A stretch of 64,000 nucleotides of DNA, taken from contig NC_083517.1 in assembly GCF_032362555.1 (NCBI RefSeq), positions 6,096,001 to 6,160,000 on the forward strand, given 5' to 3'. The notes below the pieces were generated by a model that was not told where the DNA came from, did no database searches, and saw only the letters and a program-made list of their open reading frames with translations. The position numbers and the translations under genes are program-made. Below are positions 11,901 through 23,700 of this stretch, in pieces; positions within the stretch are counted from its first letter, which is position 1, and each line of letters opens with the position of its first letter. The DNA is from Amyelois transitella (lineage: Eukaryota > Arthropoda > Insecta > Lepidoptera > Pyralidae).

Positions 11901-12098
11901 ACAGGATTCAAAAATGTATAGGCCACTTTGCTTATTCAATCAATAGGGTTAAAACCCTTTCCCACTATGAAATGAGATTCAATAAATAATTTTGATTTAA
12001 TTCAATGCCTGACATAACTTTGAAACAGTGGCAATCTAGTAAATTGTAAGCCAATCAAATGTGCAACCTGTAATGTGGTAGGTTGTGCGCTTGTGTTG
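8997..12098. other. AT-rich spacer between convergent genes
   Basis: No coding region is supported here. It may include a long 3' UTR of the minus-strand gene ending at 12099; candidate minus-strand poly(A) signals are ATTAAA near 11996-12001 and AATAAA near 11245-11250. The one distinct structure is the perfect hairpin at 9078-9129. Confidence 0.6.
9078..9129. repeat. Perfect 24-bp hairpin
   Basis: The arms at 9078-9101 and 9106-9129 are exact reverse complements around a GAGA loop. The stem contains CGTCGAT and AAAAATATTTT. It lies about 100 bp past the SID-1-like stop. Confidence 0.9.
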
Positions 12099-12659
12099 TT
12101 ACGTCTGCAGCCAGTGAAACATGAGGCTGTGCATTGTGGGGTAATCCAGCTCTGCATTAGGTGAGCTCAAGAACTCTTTAAGGCTCAACGGCGACTCGGA
12201 ACTCAGATGCGCCTCTTTCACTTCGGCAGCAGAATGGGCTGAGTTGTCATCCGAAGCACAATCGGACCCTAGCCACTTATCTTCGTAATTTAGATCACAC
12301 AAAGTGGGTGGTTCATCACCGTCACTGAATTCTTCTTCCAATATAAGCGTGCGAGACTTGGAACGCAGGGCAGCGCCGTCACTATCGCCACTATCCCGGC
12401 CGCCACTGCCGACGCTCTCATGCTGCCGTCGTGCATTTTTAAGCGCACGATATCTTCGTGACCGCTCCCGCTGTAACCGCCGCTTTCGCTCATCAGCACG
12501 TTCCAGTTCTTCAGGAGTTTTCTTCAAAGAATTTTTGCCAAAAAAGTATCTCATGAATGACTCGTCACAGTTCCGCTTTGACAAATAACTTGCCATGAGT
12601 TTGTAATAATATTGATTATCCATTTCATTGATATGTTTACTTTTTATTGTTTGTGACAT
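12099..12659 (-). CDS. Unrecognised intronless protein with a basic helix and acidic C-terminus
   Basis: One exon of 186 residues if translation starts at MSQTIKS (ATG at 12659). The inner start MDNQYYYKL at 12623 has a better context (GAAATGG). The reading stays open upstream to 12884, but that part has a non-coding look. A strongly charged Arg/Lys/Glu helix (ERKRRLQRERSRRYRALKNA, roughly residues 65-85) is followed by a Ser/Gly/Asp linker and a second half rich in Asp, Glu and Ser. No signal peptide or membrane segment is seen after the chosen start. The basic stretch could bind nucleic acid, which is inference. I do not recognise the family. GC content is clearly higher than the surroundings, which supports real coding sequence. 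Confidence 0.7.
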   Translation of the reverse strand: MSQTIKSKHINEMDNQYYYKLMASYLSKRNCDESFMRYFFGKNSLKKTPEELERADERKRRLQRERSRRYRALKNARRQHESVGSGGRDSGDSDGAALRSKSRTLILEEEFSDGDEPPTLCDLNYEDKWLGSDCASDDNSAHSAAEVKEAHLSSESPLSLKEFLSSPNAELDYPTMHSLMFHWLQT

Positions 12660-13242
12660 GTCATTTATGTAAGATTCCGTTTTATAAAACGAAATATAAA
12701 TTGCGAAATAAATAAAAATAATCTGAATACCAAACCAACTAGGCCGATGACGTACGTTACATGACGTCATTCCTGTTCTTTTTTTTCGTGTACAATAGGC
12801 TAAGATCAAATACCCTGCTGCCTTATCATTTGTATACCAATTTCCAATAATTAATAAGTGTACGTACATATCTGTGATACACATACATTCATTTAGATTA
12901 ATTTACTTGCAACTTGGTCGTTTGGTTCTTTAGTCGCTCATCACTGGTTACTACTTTTGGTCGCTCAAGTCAGTGCGTAGTACCTACTACCTGGGTAGTA
13001 CGAAGTCGGCCGCACGCTACTCAAGCCCTTATTTTATGGTGTTTAACTAATGTATTTTTAAAGAAGACTGTTTAGGTAGCTAGTAGGCAAAAGCCAAAGC
13101 CGTGGGCATAAGCTAGTGTATTTATTTTTAAAAAAAGAAAGAGAAGTTATAATTAATGTTATTAACTTGTCGCTTTATTGAAATATTTAGATACCTAAAA
13201 AAGACGAATTGATGAGAGTCTATGTCAATTTCATGTGGCTTT

Positions 13243-13416
13243 CATACATACATAAAGTCGCGTCTATATCCCTTGCGGGGTATATGGGGCCAGTCTTGAG
13301 AAGACTAAATGGCCACGTGCAGTTAGCCTTTTCCTTAGTCGGCTTTTACGACATTCATGGGTAAGATGATTTGTGGTACTATTTTTTTCTAAAGTGCAGT
13401 GAACCACACAACCGTG
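13243..13416 (-). repeat. SINE-like repeat, worn copy
   Basis: CATA tail, 'cgtctatatcccttgcggggta', the 'gtcggcttttacgacattcatgg' part and 'gaaccacacaaccgtgg' are all recognisable. The middle is deleted relative to complete copies such as 63300-63564. Confidence 0.75.
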
Positions 13417-13474
13417 GCTTAGTTATAGAATTTGATCACGTGGCCAATAATTTTGTGGGTTGACTTACATTATA

Positions 13475-13535
13475 ACATACATACATATAATCACGTCTAT
13501 ATCCCTTGCGGGGTAGACAGAGCCAACAATCTTAT
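13475..13535 (-). repeat. SINE-like repeat, tail fragment
   Basis: Only the CATA tail and the 'cacgtctatatcccttgcgg' to 'gacagagccaacaatctt' part remain. It follows the worn copy at 13243 by about 60 bp. Confidence 0.8.
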
Positions 13536-13932
13536 CAACTTACATATAATTTCACTTTAATTGTTGCAATAGAAATAATGGGGAACATTTTTTTATCTTA
13601 TAGCTAGATGCTTTTCAATAGGATATTTGACTGTATTAAAAATATACATTTCTTTTATGTCATCAGTCTTAATATTATTCTTTTGGAGCTATTTGTAATA
13701 ACGCGAGATAAAAATATTGCATTATTTAAACAAAATCCGTCTCAGAAAATTAGGTTTTTATATGCAGCTGTCACGTGACTAAAAACGAACGTGATTGGCT
13801 ATTTCTATTATGACGTCAATTATCCATAAACAGACTGTGGATCGTACCGTTCCTTAGTGTTCGCTATTATTTTTCAAGATTTTATAAGTGTTTCATCGCT
13901 CAGGATTACTCAGATAACATAGGTATTTAATA

Positions 13933-14080
13933 ATGGAAACCAATTCCGCGAAAGCTGACAGTCGAAACCTACAAAAAGTGGACGCAATACTTAATGGTTG
14001 GAAGAAGAAATCTGCATTGTCTCCTTCAAAGACAATCCAGATTTCTATGCTGCCGAACTGAGGAATGTGAAAACATCAAT
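13933..14080 (+). pseudogene. Broken first exon of a transposon-like multi-copy gene
   Basis: ATG at 13933 opens METNSAKADSRNLQKVDAI, but the frame closes at a stop near 14058. A second frame over 14000-14080 reads FKDNPDFYAAELRNVKTSM and meets a GTAAGT donor. Together they look like one exon with a frameshift. From memory, similar openings occur in repeated lepidopteran genes of mobile-element origin, but I cannot name the family with confidence. It stands about 160 bp from the oppositely oriented THAP remnant at 14100-14240, as if sharing a promoter region. Confidence 0.4.
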
Positions 14081-14099
14081 GTAAGTATATCTTGGTAAC

Positions 14100-14240
14100 C
14101 ACTGATCTTAGATCATGATCTGAAACCACTTCTTGCGAATATTCAAATCCATCGGCATAGAAAAAAACAGTTTCGTAGGAGATTTTAATTGTTGTATTAG
14201 TGCATTGAGGCACTGCACAACATTTATAGGAACTCATTTT
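14100..14240 (-). pseudogene. THAP-type zinc-finger remnant
   Basis: The minus-strand reading MSSYKCCAVPQCTNTTIKI has the C-x3-C opening typical of THAP domains. The following Tyr/Phe-rich stretch loses the expected later conserved residues and the frame ends soon after. This resembles the start of THAP proteins that are repeated in moth genomes. It is probably an inactive copy. Confidence 0.5.
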
Positions 14241-15657
14241 AATAATTTTCACACATATGACGTGGCACAAGTTAAATAAAACAAGAGAAAATTAAAACTT
14301 TTCGAAACACCAACAAGCTTTGTATGATATTTACACGAAATTTACGTCACTGCATGCCATGGCCGCCATATTGCTGAAAGTCGCGTTTTAGCGGCATATT
14401 TGAATATTTCATTTTCTTTTTCGATTTTTTAATAAAATAGCTGTAATAAAGGCAGAAAAGTATTTTTGTAGGGCTCCTTATAAACAAATAAATACCCTAA
14501 GATAGTTTTTAGAACTTTGTCAAATAGCCTATTCCATACCATCGCCTTCCTCTATAAATAATTATTCCACGTTTAAGTTTCCCCCTGTGTCAATAAAGTC
14601 GATACCTATTCTTAGGTGCGTGTTGTTCTGATGAATAATAAAGGTATTAATAGTTTTTACATATTCAAATTTGTTCATTAGTTGTAGGTACGTAAAGTAG
14701 TTTACGGATCTAAGGAGTCTAAGGAGTGGTTAGATAGGTGCATCCCGACCTCCTAGAGCCCGGGGTGTGTCTTTACTTTCAAAATAATTACGAGAAAAGT
14801 TTTGTGTTTACCTACTCACGATTCCAAATTGCATAAAAATCGGTCCAGCTAGCCACCCGATTAGCTAACGACACCTATGGGAAGAATGACGAGAGTGATA
14901 GGCGGGAAATACCAAAATATGACGCTGAAACCTGCCTATGTAAGGGTACGGTAGTAGGGTAGGTTTAAGTCTCTCGGCGTCTTTAAGGACCAGAATTTCA
15001 GGGAAATCCGGCAAGACTGACAATTCCAAGGAAAAATCCTTGTGATTCCACACAGGTTAATGTTGTTGGTGACAAAAAATTTCCCTTCCTAAAAATACGT
15101 TATGCCTGCCTTCTACTGCACAAGGAACAAAAAATGAGTCAGAATGTTATTAAGAATGTAGGTGTTCAAAACTAGTAATCCAGTTAAACACTCGCAAGTT
15201 ACACTAAAACTAACGAAAATCGATATGGAATTATCCGAGTATGTATTAACGGCGGCAGCGATGCAACACGCACTCGTTGGAGTGGAAACCCTCATAAACC
15301 AAACAGTAAATACCTTAATGTTTTTCCAACTGTAAATGTTAATAAGAGCGCAGTAATGAATGCGCGTGCGGTTCTAAGCGGCTGAGCACCGTGGCGACTC
15401 GCGTGGGCCGCCACGGCCAGCTTTGGCCGCGCGCCTCCGCAAGACTACCGCAACACTATCTCAGTGATTAATTATTACTAACGTAATAACCTCAAGAAAT
15501 GAAATCCTGCACTATGTACAAAATCACTTATGTGACCAGGAAGAAACAGGTACCCTTTCAACATACTTATTGCTTTAAAACTTTATACTTCCTATTACAT
15601 GAATAAATAATTAATATGCACTAATTCAGTAAAGTATTTTAATTTTTATGGATCAGT

Positions 15658-17091
15658 TTAGTATACACCTTTCTCTTCTTGGCTCAGGCTGGTATTCTTT
15701 AACAACACATCTGTTACTGATTGCAATAATGGAAACTTAACACCCTCTCCATGATCGCCTCCACAAACACCTCCATAATCATCAGCGTTCAGGGAATATA
15801 TCATGGCACCACGTAAATTGTAATCCTTTATGTAAATTGCTTTTTCAATAATGCTTTGTGGAGTATCATAAGATACCCAATCTAAATCTTTGAATAAATA
15901 TGGCACCTTTGCTTCTTTATCCAGTTCAACTGTCACATTAATTGAGGAATTAATGAAAGTGCATATATCTGGGTAGCTTACAAATCCTTGAGAGCCAAGG
16001 GATCCAAATCCAGATGCTGGGCTCCCTATTTTAGTATTATCTGCATTGACTAATGAGAATGTGTGGCCATATGTAGGCACTCCAACAACGATCTTACTTC
16101 TGTCAAGGCCTTTATCTATATACATATGAACTGTAAAATTTATGTTGAGAGATGACAAGAATAACTGTTCAGAAGACCTGGCAAACAATGGGGAATTAAG
16201 CCCCGTGAATGGTGTGTATTTGGAGTAGAAATGAAAATCATATGTCATAATGTTAACATAATCAGTATATAGATTTAGTTGGTCAACATCATACGACACA
16301 TCCAAAATTGTTTGTTGAGCAGGCACAGCCACTGTCAGTAAATAGTTCTGTTTTTCTCTGACATACTCCCGCCTGATTTCTTGAAGAAGCTGAGAAAAAT
16401 GTTGCCTTTCTCGCTTTGATATATCTAGTTCATTTTTGAATCCTGGAAACTCCCAATCCAAATCAATTCCATCTAATGTATAATTCCTCAAAACCATCTT
16501 AATTGATTTTATAAATACTTTTCTTGATGCATGATCAATGACCATTTCAGAAAACCCATTGTTATTTCCAGCACCGCCCACTGACAGCAATATTTTAAGA
16601 TTTGGGTTTAGCAACTTCAGCTTTTGCAGTTGCATTAAGGCCTTATACTGTGAATCATCAAGGCTAATCTGTTTATCCACCACACGTGCAAATGCCACAT
16701 TAATGTGTGTACAAAGATGAGGATGTATGTTATTGGGCATTAGTTGATTTGAAGCCTCAGGAGTAGGCGTATTGTAATAACATGATATGACCTTCTCAAT
16801 TACAGTGTGCTCCTGACCCAATCTATTCAACGTTTTAAATATTGTCGTTATGTACATTATGGGCTTAGACAAGCTTAGGATAGACCTCTCATCGACAAAT
16901 TTTTCATACATACAAATAATTACAAATAAAATTGATAAAAGCAAAGTGACAAAAATTACCCAGTGGCCAGTCGTCCAACTATTTTTCTTTTGATTATTGT
17001 CATTGTTGTTTCCAGAGTAAAATAATATGCGATTTTCATCCTGACAGGATCTATTGCTTTTATTTAATTTACATTTTATAAAAGTCATCAT
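15658..17091 (-). CDS. Cht11: Membrane-anchored GH18 chitinase, group VIII (Cht11-like)
   Basis: A single 477-residue exon. A short polar N-terminus is followed by a membrane segment at about residues 44-64 (WVIFVTLLLSILFVIICMYE) and then a glycoside hydrolase 18 domain from about residue 98. The conserved strand motif LLSVGGAG (168-175) and the catalytic motif DGIDLDWE (207-214) are intact, with Glu214 as proton donor; MTYDFH and the late W-containing (SYD) motif are also present. It should therefore be an active chitin or N-acetylglucosaminide hydrolase, anchored with a small cytoplasmic N-terminus and the enzyme domain outside or in the lumen. There is no chitin-binding domain. Group VIII insect chitinases have this layout, hence the symbol, which I hold at moderate confidence. 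The lack of introns is notable. The gene lies head-to-head with the ninein-like gene, whose start is about 600 bp away. Confidence 0.88.
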   Translation of the reverse strand: MMTFIKCKLNKSNRSCQDENRILFYSGNNNDNNQKKNSWTTGHWVIFVTLLLSILFVIICMYEKFVDERSILSLSKPIMYITTIFKTLNRLGQEHTVIEKVISCYYNTPTPEASNQLMPNNIHPHLCTHINVAFARVVDKQISLDDSQYKALMQLQKLKLLNPNLKILLSVGGAGNNNGFSEMVIDHASRKVFIKSIKMVLRNYTLDGIDLDWEFPGFKNELDISKRERQHFSQLLQEIRREYVREKQNYLLTVAVPAQQTILDVSYDVDQLNLYTDYVNIMTYDFHFYSKYTPFTGLNSPLFARSSEQLFLSSLNINFTVHMYIDKGLDRSKIVVGVPTYGHTFSLVNADNTKIGSPASGFGSLGSQGFVSYPDICTFINSSINVTVELDKEAKVPYLFKDLDWVSYDTPQSIIEKAIYIKDYNLRGAMIYSLNADDYGGVCGGDHGEGVKFPLLQSVTDVLLKNTSLSQEEKGVY

Positions 17092-17703
17092 AGCATTAAA
17101 AATATTTCAAATTCAATTTTCTGCTATTTGTCTTATGTTGTCTACATGTACTTTTTATGTTTTGTTTACATTTTTTATTTTGCTTTTGAAATGAAAGCTG
17201 TCACTGTGTTATGTCACTGTCACAATATTAGCTTTCAGTATATTTTCCCTTTCAAAATTTATTCTCTGTGTGAAATGGGCACTTAAGTCTTATCTTTAAT
17301 TCAAGTTTAAAAAAATAAAGCAAATGAACATGTTCTGGCAACTTTAGTGACGCAGCGCAGGTAAGACTCGTGAGTTGGAACGTAAATCGTCTCCTCTCTT
17401 CACATTATTTTAAAAGCTTTTAGTTCTTCACTCATAGCCATGGCTGTAAAATCATTTAGAAAAAACTTATGACCGTGAATGTGACAGTGACGTATCAGTA
17501 AGATGATTTAGCTCAACTCAAAGTCAATTTGTCAGTTTTCTTAACATTTAAAAATGTCATTTTCATACGATGCAATTTTAATGTGATTTGTGAGATTGTA
17601 ATACGTATTCTTTTATTTAAATAACAATTAAACAATAATAACTATGTAACAAAATGAATTAGTCTAATAAATGCTATTTTCTGTATGTATGGGATCTTTA
17701 AGA
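17092..17703. promoter_or_regulatory. Shared spacer between Cht11-like and ninein-like genes
   Basis: About 610 bp separates the two divergent start codons. The sequence GCGCAG|GTAAGA near 17352-17363 looks like a plus-strand splice donor and could end a non-coding first exon of the ninein-like gene. No TATA box was seen at a convincing distance. Confidence 0.45.
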
Positions 17704-20700
17704 ATGGATAATTCCTATATGAATCCTTACGAAAAACAGCTGTATTCTGTGTTCAAGACCTTCGACGTAGATAACGAAGAAGCTTTAAACAAATCGGCTG
17801 TAGTAGAATTGTGTGACGCTTTGCAGTTAGAAGACCGCGGCGCTGCGCTCGTTGACTCTCTGTTCGAGCGTCGGACGGAGCGTGTCACCTTTACACAGTT
17901 TCGCAACGGCCTGTTATCTGTCCTTGGAGCTGGAGACTCTTCCACGTTTTCAAAAGATCCCATTGCATCCTCATCTACAGCGACATCTACGACTGTGTCA
18001 TTGGCAACAGCTTCTCCGCCCCTTGCTCTGCAATCTCAAAGTGACGAAGATTCTTCTGGTCGTGAGGTAGCCCCAAGAATAGTTTTTGGTTCTAAAAAGT
18101 ACGGCCGTCGATCACGGCCTCAAAAATCACTTGCCATTTCAGACGAGCCACATAGTCCACGTGCTGCATCAGTTTCTCGAATTGATACTGAAGATAAAAG
18201 AGTTAGACATTCTCAGCGAATGAGGTTCCGCCGCAGCACATCTGCCATGGATACTCGTGAAAAATATGTTGAAAATTATGGCAGTTCTTCAGATTGCTTT
18301 GACCATAACCGTCACATCAATTATGAGCAAGCACTCTCTCTATGCAGAGAGTTACACATGAATAGTATTGATCCCCTTCTCATTGAAAACATATTTGAGG
18401 AGTCTCATACTAAGGATGACATTACAGTTGGTGAGTTCTTTAATAGACTCAATTCATCATTATCTTCTTCAATAGAAGTGGCAAGAAATGACACTACCTT
18501 AGCAAACCATGGAGACATTAGTGAAATAGGTGATGATGACATAAATGGGATATCTGTAGAAAGTATTATAAGTTGTTGGGAAATTGCTGGTGTGCCACAT
18601 CCTCAAGGCCTCCTGATGGAGCTTGGCTTCAAGGGCACTTGTGTCCGGCTGCCAGAACTTGAGAATGCTCTTGAGGAAGAACTAAGAGCATGCAGTGATC
18701 CTCTGGATGAACAGCTTCACACTCCTACACTTTTTCTCACAGCAGCCAGGGAGCTTGACAGGCTCAGGTTAAGACTAGCCAAACGTCACATGGAGCTCAC
18801 TACGGCTGAACGCGATAAACTCCGCATTGACGTTGCCGAGGCGAACCGGCGTGCCAATATGCTCGCTCTAGATAACGACGAAAATCACGCACGCATGGAG
18901 GCTGAGCTCGCGGCGAGCGTGCGACGTGCAGAGGCGCGACTTGCGGAGGCGGCGCGGCAGGCTGATGCCGAGAGGGCCGTCGAGCGCGAACGGGACAATG
19001 CTACACGTGCCCGCTTGGAAGAGGAACTGATGCATCGTGCCGAAAACGAGACGCGACTGCGAGAAGAAGTAAGCGCTCAAGTTTCTCGCATAGCGGAATT
19101 GGAAACACGCGCAGCGGCAGCGGAAGTGCGTGCGACTTCGGCCGAGCGTGCGGCGGCGCGGCTGGCGGACGAGCTGAGTGCGGCAACCACGGCGGCCGCG
19201 CTGCAGGCGCGCGGGCGTGCGGCCGGTGAGGACGACGAGCTCGCCCGGCAGATGGCCGAGCTTCGCGCTGAGAATCAGCAGCTGCGCGACCGAAACGACG
19301 AGCTATGTTGGGAGTTAGAAGCGCGCACCCGCATCAACGCCTCTGCGCTACCGCCTGTTGGTATTGGAGACTTGTCTGTCGAACTGGGCGAGTTAATGCA
19401 CTGTGCAGAGGTAATTTCTTTTGTAGATAGGAATTTTTACATCCAGAATTTTGTTATAATTGTTTTCAATGTGATATATCAATTCAGTCTCAAATTCAAC
19501 ATCAGATTTAACTTAACCTTAATTAACATTGCATATACTATCTTTTCATATATATTATTACTAGCTTTTGCCGTGGGGAATTTCAGAAAAAGTAACCTAT
19601 ATTTTATTCCAAAATCGGTCCAGCGGTTTAACAGCGAAACAGATAGACAACTTTCGAATTTATAATTTAAGTAAGGGATAAGGGATTCATTCATCTTAAT
19701 ATGCATATCATACCTTAAAAAGTAAAAGCACTTGCATGTATAAAATAAAAAAAATAAGGGTGATTAAAAATACAACAGAAAAACTATATAAGTAGATCAA
19801 GTTTTGTAAGGTTGTGTTTATAGCAATTTTTTAACTTAATTATTAGTATACAACCTTTTGCCCACCGACTTCGTCTATGTGGTTCCTTTTTCAAAATCAA
19901 AAAGTAGCCTATGTTTTTACCACAGGGTCAACGCTATCTCTTTAATAAAAACGGTTCAGTTGTTTAGGCGTGAAAGCATAACAGACAGACTGGGTTACTT
20001 TCGCATTTATAATAATAGGGATTTGATGTTTTGTGCATGCAGCAGGAGTGCGATTCATCGCCAGTCAGTCTGGAGCCCCGTGTGTTGGGCTACGCCGAGG
20101 CGGCGCGTCGGCTACGAGACTTGTTGCGTGCTGGGGACACATCGCCGGTATGGCGGGATAAGGTGTGTGCACATATTATAATATGAAGTTTGTATATTCT
20201 AATATTTACCACACACTACTGTGACCGTCATATCAACACTAGGATAATGAAAACTTTTCCTTTTCACAACAAATCTTTCATTATTTTAAATGCTAAAAAA
20301 ACCAATGCTTTTACTGTGTAGGAAAGCATAAAGAAATGTCTTTACTTTTACCTTTTGCCTAATTTATCCAATCAAAAATGCTTCACAATTTTCAGATTCT
20401 AGAAATCAGTGACGCGCTGATGCTTATGGAACAAACTAACATTAGCATAGAAGCTAGTGTTCAAACAGATGAACAGATTACAATAAGTGACGAGGGAACT
20501 AAATCAAATGATGATCAGGTCACATCACCTGATGAGGAAACAGCATCAAATGATTTAAAAAATGAAGAGGCAACATCGGCTTATGGGCAGACAGAGGCCT
20601 GCAATGGACGATGTAGTGTAGCGAATGAATTACGACAGAAACTAGCCCAAGTAGAAGCAACACATATTGTAGAAAAACAAAAGCTCTCTGACCTTGTTAA

Positions 20701-23700
20701 GTGAGTATGAGAGAACTCTGCAACAAATTTTAATTAACTTTAATTTACATTTTGCTAACCATTTATAAAAACATATTCATTAAGCCAAACAGCTGCACGT
20801 GGCCCATTGGTCTTTTTGAGACTGATGGCTCTGTCTACCCTGCAAGGATTACAGACGTGATTTTATGTATGTATGTATGTATTCATTTTAAAAAAGTGCC
20901 TGTCTATTCTTCTTTCCTTGGTCTCCTCAAAGCAAGAAAGAATGGAGGAACAAACAAGAATTAGATGATTAGAAATATAATAAATTTGTAAATTCACCTA
21001 AAGATTATTATATATTTCCTTATTTAATCAAATTCACAGATGAAAGCAAAATAAACAAAAATGGATTTATAATAATATTTTATTCAAAAATTTATCTTAA
21101 AATATTACAATAATGTACATATCTGTAACTATACAACTGCTCATAGTGAATCAGCATCATATTTGAGTATTGTGTGCTTTATTAACAACCGGGATGGACA
21201 AACTTGTTGGAGTCAGATACTTTTTCATAAAGTACTTTGATAGTAAAAAGTAATTTTTTTAGGGAACTGGAAATAAGTCTGGAGCAGTTGAAACAGGAAT
21301 ACGACCGTTGCGAGGAGTACTGGAGCGGGAAGCTGGACGAGGAGAGGGAGTTGTTGGCGGAGGAGCAGCGAATGGGCGACGAGCGGTTGGCTGAGCTGGC
21401 CAGCAAGATCACGGAGTATGAGAGGCAGTTCGCGCCTAATCATGCACTGCCTACAATACAAGTTGGTATCATTTTATGACTTTATTGTCCTGGTTGTACC
21501 CTGACCTTCTGTGGAGAGGAGCCCGGCGTCTTTCACCATGATCCTGGTGAGCTAGGTTTTATCGTGAACTCCCGTTAGACTCCCATAACCTTAGCAGAAA
21601 GTTCTTATCAATGAATGTGCCTATTACCTTGGTCGGCTTTAACGACATCCATGAGAAAAAGATACGAGTGAATAGGTGCCGGTAAACTTACGTTACGTTT
21701 ACTTTATAACTTTTGACAAAGGAGATGGCCCAAAACTGCCCTAAGAACGTATACATAAATGGTATTTTCCTATAATACTGAAATATTAATTTATTAATTA
21801 TCATGTATTAATTTTTTTCCTAGAACTTGTCAAAATGATTTTCTATAATAAAAGATTCTTAATCTTATTTCACTTCCTTTCATGGCTTCCTTGACAACAA
21901 CGAGTTAAGTGTTGCCATTCAAAAGTTTTTATTAACTTCCCGTACGATTACTGATTTCGATTTAATCGATATTTATGAACATGTACAGTATATATATACG
22001 CTTAGTAAGAAGCGTTATTTTGGGACCACTTCAATATTTTTAGGTATATTTAATAACAATCTATATATTTTTCTTTAAAAATAATTTGTTTGCTGTACAT
22101 TTGGAATTGATTGTGTTACTTAAATCGATAAAAATATATATTTATTAAAAATCGATTTTATGATCTGGCAACACTGGTCAGACCGACGCGAAGTTACATT
22201 TGAATTGAACATCTCTCAGACGTCACTCGTTCGTTCATCCGTTCTTTGTTTCATTGATCTGATATTTATAATTGTTTATTTATTTTGTTTTGAGTAATGA
22301 TTTTAGTCGGCGGTGGCACTAGTTTCACATAAGGGAGCCCCTTAAACCTAAATCAAATGGGTGTATCATGATAGACGATGCTGCTAGAAATCCATCACTA
22401 TTTTGATTTCCTGTTTTTAACTATACGCCTCATGGTCTTGCTAAATATGGCCTTAGATTTTGTATAGCCTAAGGGATAAAGACAAGTAAGATTTTTAGGA
22501 GTAGCATACATGATAGTCTCACGTGTTTGGGGGATAGACAGACCTGTTGCCATAAAACACAAAGATCACATTTATCAAGTTGGTGGGGCGTATTGTTAAA
22601 TCAAAAAAATCTATATGTTCAGTTCAGAGTGTATTTGAATACATGCTGTTGTTTGTGTTAGTAGAATTCTCACATACATTACAAATAAATATATATGTAT
22701 TTCGTTAATATAAAGAATAACCACGCGGGCGAAGCCGCGGGGCAACAACTAGTACCACTTATATACCACAAATAAATACAAATTGCAATGGTACGTTGAT
22801 TTATTTTCGCACCAGACTAGTTAAGTGATGTGTAATGTGTATGCGACAGTAAAAACTCCTGAATAAAAACTTATAGCAAAAGCATTTTATAAGAAGTTTG
22901 TTGATTAATTGAGCCAGTAGATGAGGAAGTTTATTTTTAAGATTATAGACATTTGACAAGTTCCTGAAACTTTTTTCATACAAAATATGAATATACAGTG
23001 ATTCAAGATTATATAACAATAGTTGTTTTGTGTATACATTCCAGGGCAGTCGTCCATACTTCAATTGGGCCATCTCCTTTCGACCTGTTCATATTTTGAT
23101 GCCTAAGTCGCATTTTACAATATCCAAATTATCTCTTATTCTACTCTGTTATCGTAACGCTTTTATCTTAACATTTTCTTTAAATTTATTTTCAGGAAGT
23201 GGGACTCGAGGCTCAAGTGACAGACTTGGAGGAGGAGTTCGCTGCGTACCGCCGGTCCAAGGAGCAGGAGCTGCGCGAGCGAGACGAGCGCATCGAGCGG
23301 CTCGCCGAGCGGATCAGTGAACTAGTCGCTCGAGGTTTGCACTTTTTATCGGATTTCAAAGCTTATGTATTTAGGGGGTTCGACGTATTTGGAAAATACG
23401 TTATTGTTTTTACCAGTCCCAGTCCCAAGTAAGTGAAAAGCCATATTCATATGGCTCGGCTTACTAATAAAATTGAAATTCAGTTAGTAACAGATGCCTT
23501 AAAAGAGTCCTAAGTTAATTAGCCTTATTATTTACAATCTGCATGGGAAAAGAGAATACACTATGTTTATCTTAGCTACTAAATCAGCAAGGAAGCTTGC
23601 ACTAGATGAATGTACCTATTCTATTAGTTGCATTTTACGACATTCTTATGAATGAATGGTTATTCATTTGTAGTATGAGATGCCTTCTCCCACCTCGTTT

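Larger units (their letters stand above)
12885..15657. other. Spacer with repeats and gene remnants
   Basis: The region holds two copies of the SINE-like repeat, two gene-start remnants near 13800-14240, and a GC-rich patch at about 15355-15450 that has no convincing reading frame and may be a promoter or non-coding exon. The rest is AT-rich with no supported gene. Confidence 0.6.

Noticed and set aside
19411-19665. Extension of the ninein-like reading frame past 19410
   Set aside because: It runs into AT-rich intron and a LINE-tail repeat; the GTAATT donor after a complete codon and the next in-phase exon explain the gene better.
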